NCBI GenBank assembly: GCA_039933105.1
Contig: JBDTOT010000007.1
Span: forward strand, 1 to 64,000
Length of the DNA: 64,000 bases
Direction: 5' to 3'
DNA from: FEN-1219 sp039933105
Lineage (GTDB): Bacteria; Pseudomonadota; Gammaproteobacteria; Steroidobacterales; Rariloculaceae
Positions 58,292 to 64,000 of the stretch are shown here, in pieces. Position 1 is the first letter of the stretch. The number at the start of each line of letters is the position of its first letter. The position numbers and the translations under genes are program-made. The notes under the pieces are model-generated. The model made no database searches and was not told where the DNA came from. It was given only the letters and a program-made list of their open reading frames with translations.

Positions 58292-60283
58292 ATGACTACG
58301 TTATCCGAGTCTACCGTTCATTTCGAAATGTCCGACCGGGACACGGCACAGCGCGGTTCATTCATCGACGACCTGACTGCTTTCGCGAGTCAGCATCAAG
58401 CGCAACACTGGCGCGGCACCTTCGCCGAATTCCTGCACGACATCCTGCCGCCCGATCCGTCGAAGCTGACGCGGTCTTCGCATCAATACATCTACGACAT
58501 GCTGTGCGCCTATCGCGACGCGCAGCCGCATGACTCCAGAGCGAGCGATGCTACGAGCTCGCCGAAGGCGCTGTTCGCCGGCGAGCTGTTTGGCATCGAC
58601 TCCGCGCTCGAGCGTGTCATCGACTACTTCAAGGCAGCCGCTGCAGGATCCGACGTAGGTCGGCGGCTATTGCTGCTGCTCGGGCCACCGTCGGGGGGTA
58701 AATCCTCGCTCGTGATTCTGCTGAAGCGCGGGCTCGAGGAGTACAGCCACACCGACGACGGCGCGCTGTATGCACTGCAGGGCTCGCCACTGCACGAATC
58801 GCCGCTGAATCTCGTGCCCACGAGCTTGCGGCCGCGTTTTCGCGAGGCCTACGGCGTCGACATCCAGGGCGAATTGTCCCCCTATGCCCGCGCCCGGCTC
58901 GATGACGAGTACGAGGGCGACTTCATGCGCTTTCCAGTCGAGCGCGTGTTCCTTTCCGAAGCCGCGCGTGTGGGTGTCGGCACGTACGCGCCGCACGACC
59001 CGACGACGGCGGACATCGCCGACTTGGTCGGTTCTGTGGATCTCTCGAAGGTCGCGGAAATCGGCGACGAAGGCGATCCGCGCGCTTGGTCGTGGTCCGG
59101 CGCCGTGTATGCGGCGAGCCGCGGTGTACTCGAGATGATCGAGATTCTCAAGGTCAAGCGCGAGTTTCTGTACCTACTACTTACTTTGACTCAAGAGAAG
59201 AACGTCAAGGTGTCGCGATTCCCACTGATACACCTCGACGAGACGATCGTCGCGCACACCAATCTCGCCGAGTTCAACAAGTTCCTTCAGGAAAAGGAGA
59301 ATGAGGCGCTGCTGGATCGAATGGTGATCATCAAGGTGCCCTACACCCTGTCGTTTCGCGAGGAAGCGCGGATCTACCGCAAGCTGGTTTCGAGCGCGCC
59401 CGCGTTTCGCAAGGTGCACTTCGATCCGCATGTGCTCGATCTCGCCGCCGCCTTCTCGATTCTCACGCGCCTGCAGAAAGCACAGCGCGAAGGTCTGGAT
59501 CTGACGAAAAAGCTCAAGCTCTATGCCAGCGAAGACGTTGAGGGCTTCACCGCCGCAGACGTGCCGCGAATTCATGCAGAGTCGACGGACGAGGGTCTCA
59601 CCGGTGTCAGCCCGCGGTTCGTGATCAATGCGATCAGCAATGCGATCACGCGTAACAACGTCGCGAGCCTCACGAGCATGGAGATGCTGCTGGCGTTGAA
59701 GGACGCCATCGAGACTGACGCCCGCATGGACGTCGCCCGCAAGAAACAGTGGATCGAATTCCTCGTGCTCGCGCGCAAGGATTTCTACAACCGCTGGGTC
59801 AAGGAGGACGTGCATCGTGCGCTGTTCGCCTCGTTCCAGGAAGAAGCGCAGCAGTTGCTAGAGAAGTATTTGGACGAGATCGAGGCGTCGCTCGACAAAC
59901 GCGAGGTCGAGGACCCCATCACCGGCGAGTCGCGGCCGCCCGATGAGCGCTTCCTGCGGTCGGTGGAAGAAAAGATAAAAATCTCCGAGTCCGGCAAGGT
60001 GTCGTTCCGCCAGGAAGTCGTGCGCAAGGCCATGGTCGCGTTCAAGGCCGGCGAGAAGTTCACGCTCGACAACCATTCGCGCCTGCACGAGGCCATTGAG
60101 CAGTATCTGTTTGAGGAGCGGCGCGACGTGCTGCGGCTCGTGACATCGCGCTCGCGGCCCGATGACGAGGCGGAACAGAAGATTTCTGCCGTGCAGGAGC
60201 GACTGATTCGAGAGTACGGCTACGACGCGCACAGCGCGAAGGAAGCGCTGAACTACGTGACCACACTCCTATCCCAGGAATAG
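58292..60283 (+). CDS. prkA: PrkA-family serine protein kinase / AAA+ protein
   Basis: A 663-residue cytosolic ATPase-kinase of the PrkA/YeaG family that acts in stationary-phase and stress adaptation. ATG 58292 has AGGGGAAG in front; an in-frame start at 58262 adds ten residues. The Walker A loop is GPPSGGKSSLVILLKRGL near residue 135. The family core has LHESPLNLVPTSLRPRFREA, GDEGDPRAWSWSGAVYAASR, FLQEKENEALLDRMVIIKVP and the C-terminal PrkA domain. It leads a cluster prkA-yeaH-spoVR, the normal gammaproteobacterial order. Confidence 0.95.
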   Translation: MTTLSESTVHFEMSDRDTAQRGSFIDDLTAFASQHQAQHWRGTFAEFLHDILPPDPSKLTRSSHQYIYDMLCAYRDAQPHDSRASDATSSPKALFAGELFGIDSALERVIDYFKAAAAGSDVGRRLLLLLGPPSGGKSSLVILLKRGLEEYSHTDDGALYALQGSPLHESPLNLVPTSLRPRFREAYGVDIQGELSPYARARLDDEYEGDFMRFPVERVFLSEAARVGVGTYAPHDPTTADIADLVGSVDLSKVAEIGDEGDPRAWSWSGAVYAASRGVLEMIEILKVKREFLYLLLTLTQEKNVKVSRFPLIHLDETIVAHTNLAEFNKFLQEKENEALLDRMVIIKVPYTLSFREEARIYRKLVSSAPAFRKVHFDPHVLDLAAAFSILTRLQKAQREGLDLTKKLKLYASEDVEGFTAADVPRIHAESTDEGLTGVSPRFVINAISNAITRNNVASLTSMEMLLALKDAIETDARMDVARKKQWIEFLVLARKDFYNRWVKEDVHRALFASFQEEAQQLLEKYLDEIEASLDKREVEDPITGESRPPDERFLRSVEEKIKISESGKVSFRQEVVRKAMVAFKAGEKFTLDNHSRLHEAIEQYLFEERRDVLRLVTSRSRPDDEAEQKISAVQERLIREYGYDAHSAKEALNYVTTLLSQE

Positions 60284-60317
60284 CGAGCGCAACGGAAGCG
60301 CTCGAGAGGCGGCACAC

Positions 60318-61481
60318 ATGGCAGGACCGTCGGGATTCGTCGATCGTCCGGGTACGGGCCGCCAGTGGTATGACCTGTTTTCACGCGGCGCACGTGACTG
60401 GCTGCGGCACAACGACAAGGTGCGCGCCGCAGTCCGCGAGAAGCTGCCGGAGCTGATCGCCGGCAGCGAGCTGCTACCGCGAGCCGACAGCACTGTCCAA
60501 GTGCCGGTGCGCTTTCTCGAACACGCGCGTCTGAAGTTGCGCCATCCCCAGCAGAGCGAAGGCGTGGGACAAGGCGACGCCAAGCCCGGCGACCGCGTGC
60601 CCGCGCCGACGGATCCGGGCGCAAGCAAAGGCGCGGGCGGTAACGATGACGGCAGTTTCGAGTTCGTGCTCGAGCTGAAGATCGACGACATTGTCGACTG
60701 GCTCTGGGAAGAGCTGAAGCTTCCGAACCTGAAGGTCAAACACGGCGCCGTGCGCGACGACGACTACACTCGCGAAGGCTGGAGCCGGCGCGGTGTGCGC
60801 TCGCGGCTCGACCGTCGGCGCTCGTTGAAGGAAGCCATCAAGCGTCGTGCCGTGCAGGACGATGGCCCTTCGTTCACGAATGACGATCTGCGCTACCGGC
60901 AGCTCGCAATCCGCCGGCGGCCCGCTACCGAAGCCGTCGTGTACTTCGCGATGGACGTATCGTCCAGCATGAGCGAGCGCGAGCGGCAGCTCGCAAAGAC
61001 ATTTTTTTTCTGGGTTGTGCAGGGGCTCCGCCGCCAATACCAGCACATCGAGCCCGTGTTCGTGGCGCACACGGTCGAGGCCTGGGAGTTTCCGGAAGGC
61101 GAATTCTTTGAGGTCACGGGCAGCGGTGGCACCGTGGCTTCGACGGCGTTTCGCAAGATCCTCGACATCTCGGCGGAACGTTTCGATCCCAGCCGGTTCA
61201 ACAGCTACGTGTTCTACGCATCTGACGGTGCGAACTTCCAGAACGATCGCGAGCCTTGCGCTGCCGCGCTGTCGGAGCTCGGCAAGTTTGCTAACTACAT
61301 TGGCTACGTCGAGACGACCGCGGAGCAGCATCAGCCGCCGCTCGGCACCGAAACCGCCGTGCTGTTCGAGCAGCTGGAAGCGGAAACGGGCGCTGCGGGC
61401 AAATATGCACTGACGTCTCCCGACTCCGTGTGGAACGCGATCCGTGCGTTCTTCGCTCGCCCCGCCGAGGCGGCTGCCTAA
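60318..61481 (+). CDS. yeaH: DUF444 protein YeaH (von Willebrand-like)
   Basis: A 387-residue cytosolic protein of the YeaH/YhbH family, partner of PrkA. It has the N-terminal FVDRPGTGRQWYDLFSRGAR, WLWEELKLPNLKVK, then RRPATEAVVYFAMDVSSSMS, a MIDAS-like DVSSS motif. The later SGGTVASTAFRKILDISAER and YVETTAEQHQPPLG fit the family. It lies 34 bp after prkA and one base before spoVR. Function is unresolved but tied to PrkA stress signalling. Confidence 0.93.
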   Translation: MAGPSGFVDRPGTGRQWYDLFSRGARDWLRHNDKVRAAVREKLPELIAGSELLPRADSTVQVPVRFLEHARLKLRHPQQSEGVGQGDAKPGDRVPAPTDPGASKGAGGNDDGSFEFVLELKIDDIVDWLWEELKLPNLKVKHGAVRDDDYTREGWSRRGVRSRLDRRRSLKEAIKRRAVQDDGPSFTNDDLRYRQLAIRRRPATEAVVYFAMDVSSSMSERERQLAKTFFFWVVQGLRRQYQHIEPVFVAHTVEAWEFPEGEFFEVTGSGGTVASTAFRKILDISAERFDPSRFNSYVFYASDGANFQNDREPCAAALSELGKFANYIGYVETTAEQHQPPLGTETAVLFEQLEAETGAAGKYALTSPDSVWNAIRAFFARPAEAAA

Positions 61482-61482
61482 C

Positions 61483-62856
61483 ATGCAGGGCGGCGCGCTG
61501 CACGGCTACGCGGTCCGCCTCGAGGCACTCGCCCGCGAGCACGGCCTCGACTTTTACCCCGTGCAGTTCGAGGAAGTGCCGTCGAGCTTCATGATGGAGA
61601 TCGCGGTGTATGGGCTGCCCGTGCGGATGCCGCACTGGTCTTTCGGGTTGCGCTATATCCACCAGCTCGTGCAGCACCGCATGGGCCATTCGCGGCTGTT
61701 CGAGGTTGTGTTTCCGGGAAATCCCGGCCGCGCCTATCTCGCCGGTAACAATTCGCTGCAGGAGAACACGCTCGTCACCGCGCACGTGCTCGGTCATGCG
61801 GACTTCTCGAAGTGCAACTCGCTGTTCACGCGCAGCCAGGAGCAGGTGGGCTACAGGATCGTCGAGCAAGCCGCGACGCACGCGCGCCAGATCGGCACTG
61901 CGATCGAGCAGCACGGGCAGACGCGCGTAGAGAAGGTGCTCGACGCGGCGCTCGCGCTCGAGGCGCATATCGATCCGTTCCAGTCGCTGCGCCGGCAGCG
62001 CTATCCCGAGTACCTCGAGCACGCGCGCGCGCCGCGCACGGACAACTTTCACACGCGGTTCGACAACCTGCCCGGCGGCCCCGTGACGGTCGAGGCCCCG
62101 CTCGAGCGCAAACGCGCCAATGTGCCGGCCGCGCCGGAGCGCGACCTGCTCTGGTTCATCGCGGAATACGCCCCGGAGCTCGAGGAGTGGGAACGCGACA
62201 TCTTTCGCGCCGTGCGCGAGGAGTCGTTCTATTTCTACCCGGTGTTCGCGTGCCAGCTCATGAACGAGGGCTGGGCGTCGTATTGGCACGCGCGCCTGCT
62301 GCGCGAGGCCGATTTTCTGCCGCAAAACGAATACTTGGATGCCTTGAAGACGCACTCGGATGTCGTTCGTCCACATGCCGCAGAGCAGCAAGCAGCGCTG
62401 TCGGTCAACCCGTATCACTTGGGCTTCGCGATCTGGGAGTCGATCGTCGCGGAGCACGGTATCGAGCGCGCGTTTCAAATTCGCGCGGAGGACGACGACT
62501 TCAGCTTCGTTCGCAATCACCTGACGGCCGAGCTCGCGGAGGAGCTGAAGCTGTTCCGCTACGAACGCTCGAACGACGGCGCGTTACGTGTGCTCGATCA
62601 TGACATTCACGCGCTGCGCGAAACGGTGTTGGCGCCGAAGTACAATTTTGGCGTGCCGGCCGTGCTCGCGACGCGCGTGGGCCAGGACGGCGCTCTGACG
62701 CTCGCTCATGAGCACGCGACCGACGGCCGCGGGCTCGATCTCGGCCGTGCCGAGCGCGTGCTCGATTATCTGCACGAGGTTTGGCGTCGTCCCGTCCACC
62801 TCGAGACCGTCGACGCGGCAGGGCAGCCGAAGACGTTGTCTTGCGCGGCGCGTTGA
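61483..62856 (+). CDS. SpoVR family protein
   Basis: A 457-residue cytosolic protein. The ATG at 61483 is one base after the yeaH stop. An in-frame start at 61444 would overlap yeaH. Family marks are AREHGLDFYPVQFEEVPSSF, MPHWSFGLRYIHQLVQHRMG, NPGRAYLAGNNSLQENTLVT, HVLGHADFSKCN and MNEGWASYWHARLL. The last (MNEGWASYWH) is the highly conserved SpoVR signature. It is the third gene of the prkA cluster. Confidence 0.95.
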   Translation: MQGGALHGYAVRLEALAREHGLDFYPVQFEEVPSSFMMEIAVYGLPVRMPHWSFGLRYIHQLVQHRMGHSRLFEVVFPGNPGRAYLAGNNSLQENTLVTAHVLGHADFSKCNSLFTRSQEQVGYRIVEQAATHARQIGTAIEQHGQTRVEKVLDAALALEAHIDPFQSLRRQRYPEYLEHARAPRTDNFHTRFDNLPGGPVTVEAPLERKRANVPAAPERDLLWFIAEYAPELEEWERDIFRAVREESFYFYPVFACQLMNEGWASYWHARLLREADFLPQNEYLDALKTHSDVVRPHAAEQQAALSVNPYHLGFAIWESIVAEHGIERAFQIRAEDDDFSFVRNHLTAELAEELKLFRYERSNDGALRVLDHDIHALRETVLAPKYNFGVPAVLATRVGQDGALTLAHEHATDGRGLDLGRAERVLDYLHEVWRRPVHLETVDAAGQPKTLSCAAR

Positions 62857-62864
62857 ATGCCGCT

Positions 62865-64000
62865 TTAGTTTCCCGGAGGGCGAGGCTCCAGTCGTTGGCT
62901 GGCTCCGGTGGACGCGCCGATCGCCGTCCACGCCAACCACACGAACAGCAACAGGCACGCGAAGGGTTTCGCCATCGCGAGCGCCGTGTGCGGGAAGGCG
63001 CGTTGCAGCGTGTGACTCAACAACATCATCCAGGCCAGTGCGCTGAAAAAGCCGAGCAGATCGCGGTCGCGAGTGTGCCAGGCCATCGCCGCCGCGAGAC
63101 CAATGATAGGTGCCAGCATCGCGAACGTGTTGCGCTCGGTGGCCGTGCCGAACAGCAAGATGTAACAGGTGGCGAGCCCATAAAGAGTCAGCGCGGCGCC
63201 CACGGCGGGAGCGCGTTGTCGCGCGCGCCAGCTTAGGAATAGGACGAGCACGGCCGTGGCACCCGTGATGATCATCTGCTCGGCGTTCGTCGTAACCCAG
63301 CCGAGCTTCTCGAGCAGCCCGAAGAGGTGTTGCCACTCGTAGAGCTGATGCGACCGCGTCTCCAGCATGGCGGGCACGTCCGCGTATTGCCGCAGCACAT
63401 AGTCGGTGTGCTGAAACAGGAACGGCAAGAGAGCGAACAGAGCGACAGCGATCGTGGTGCGCCACATCACCCGCGGATAGATCGCGACGACCAGCAGGGC
63501 CAGCACGAGAGCCAAGGGCTTCAACGCCACGGCCAGCGCCACGAGAATCGCCGCTCGCCACAGCGCTCCGCTCTCGACATCCGCGACCGCAGCCATCATC
63601 AGGCCCGACATCGCGAGAGTCAGCTGACCGTAGCGCGCGGCGCTCGCGCTCAAGATCACCGTGACGACCGTCGCGATGAAGAACCGCGCGTGCGGGATCG
63701 GCTGCGCGCCGCAACTACTGATTCCAAAGAGACCGAACGCAAACACGCCGATGTTTGCGATGCGCCAGATTGCGCCCTCGAGCCCGAACGGCAGCCAGCT
63801 GAACGCGGCGAAGAGTAGAGCTGAGGGCGGGAAATAGTTGAAGCGAAACTGCGCGGGATACAGGTCTTCGCCGTGCACCCAGCGTAGTCCGGCGTCGCGG
63901 TAGACGCTGAAGACGTTCTCGATCGAATCGGCGCTGTCGATTCTTGCGATCAGCACCAAAAGCGCGAAACACGCCCACACTACCCAGCCGCGGCCATCGG
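62865..64000 (-). CDS. GT87-like (DUF2029) membrane glycosyltransferase, partial at right edge
   Basis: A polytopic membrane protein with about nine spans, 378 residues visible and the frame still open at the right edge. The N-terminal part therefore lies outside. Visible features are ENVFSVYRDAGLRWVHGEDL, YPAQFRFNYFPPSALLFAAF and LALAVALKPLALVLALLVVA, in the manner of polyprenyl-phosphate mannose-dependent GT87 enzymes. The catalytic Asp expected near the N-terminus may be in the visible YRDAG. The stop is nine bases from the spoVR stop (convergent). A start at 63980 (GTG) exists but upstream codons read on without a stop. Confidence 0.75.
   Translation of the reverse strand, partial: DGRGWVVWACFALLVLIARIDSADSIENVFSVYRDAGLRWVHGEDLYPAQFRFNYFPPSALLFAAFSWLPFGLEGAIWRIANIGVFAFGLFGISSCGAQPIPHARFFIATVVTVILSASAARYGQLTLAMSGLMMAAVADVESGALWRAAILVALAVALKPLALVLALLVVAIYPRVMWRTTIAVALFALLPFLFQHTDYVLRQYADVPAMLETRSHQLYEWQHLFGLLEKLGWVTTNAEQMIITGATAVLVLFLSWRARQRAPAVGAALTLYGLATCYILLFGTATERNTFAMLAPIIGLAAAMAWHTRDRDLLGFFSALAWMMLLSHTLQRAFPHTALAMAKPFACLLLFVWLAWTAIGASTGASQRLEPRPPGN

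Noticed and set aside
60474..61484. 336-codon minus-strand frame opposite yeaH
   Set aside because: The plus-strand YeaH family match is unambiguous.
1..64000. tRNA genes, CRISPR arrays, insertion sequences or prophage
   Set aside because: No clover-leaf-like sequence, regular repeat array or transposase frame was seen. Gaps between genes are short, mostly under 220 bp.

Overview
The window is compact, GC-rich bacterial chromosome with the gene set of a free-living gammaproteobacterium. Markers are an E. coli-type gshA, a long FadE acyl-CoA dehydrogenase, the pspF/pspABC phage-shock locus with a sigma-54 promoter, the prkA-yeaH-spoVR cluster, msrPQ, glnK-amtB, DUF1415, YheT and YaiI family genes. 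High GC, many lineage-specific hypotheticals and c-di-GMP/TPR/TonB-type genes fit a deep-branching, Xanthomonas- or Steroidobacter-like soil or water lineage. That placement is inference from gene content. No tRNA, rRNA, CRISPR array, insertion sequence or phage module was seen.

Layout. 1-4.8 kb (minus): an ExeA-type ATPase cut by the left edge, a DUF4399 lipoprotein, fadE and mdh. 4.9-7.8 kb: pspF divergent from pspA-pspB-pspC and a small coiled-coil membrane protein. 7.8-12.6 kb: an exported small protein, a GGDEF/EAL protein, a YheT hydrolase, a bactofilin and small hypotheticals. 12.7-15.7 kb: gshA with its own terminator, then two overlapping genes for exported proteins that look like diverged duplicates. 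15.7-21 kb: two oxidoreductases, an SRPBCC-like protein, a conserved hypothetical pair and aspartate carbamoyltransferase. 21-25.8 kb: a membrane protein, an MDR-family reductase with an export signal, ilvA, YaiI, a 43-residue basic protein and DUF1415.

25.8-30.5 kb (minus): a four-gene Gld-like ABC export operon (ATPase, permease, GldG, DUF4340). 30.6-36.6 kb: a two-domain M16 peptidase, then prolyl aminopeptidase overlapping a dihydroorotase, then a lipoprotein dienelactone-hydrolase homologue with Asp at the nucleophile site. 36.6-39.2 kb: RNA-hairpin-rich DNA, a small exported protein with a CRP-like site, and a PAS/sigma-54 activator behind an inverted/direct-repeat operator candidate. 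39.2-48.1 kb: a small hypothetical, a GGDEF/EAL protein, an SH3 membrane protein, msrQ/msrP, glnK-amtB and an OmpR/EnvZ-like two-component pair. 48.2-52 kb (minus): a radical SAM protein and two tandem paralogues combining TPR-like repeats with a TonB-like C-terminus.

52.3-56.9 kb: a three-gene operon joining a GltD-like flavoprotein with ferredoxin domains to both subunits of a 2-oxoacid:ferredoxin oxidoreductase. 57-62.9 kb: a coiled-coil protein with an internal repeat, then prkA-yeaH-spoVR. A GT87-type membrane glycosyltransferase runs off the right edge.

The most useful leads are four CRP-like sites in front of a bactofilin, an exported small protein, the repeat coiled-coil protein and the prkA operon; the duplicated exported pair after gshA; the tandem TPR/TonB-like pair; catalytic substitutions in the dienelactone hydrolase and dihydroorotase; and the minus-strand RNA hairpins at 36.7-36.83 kb. 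I found no clear defence or mobile island.
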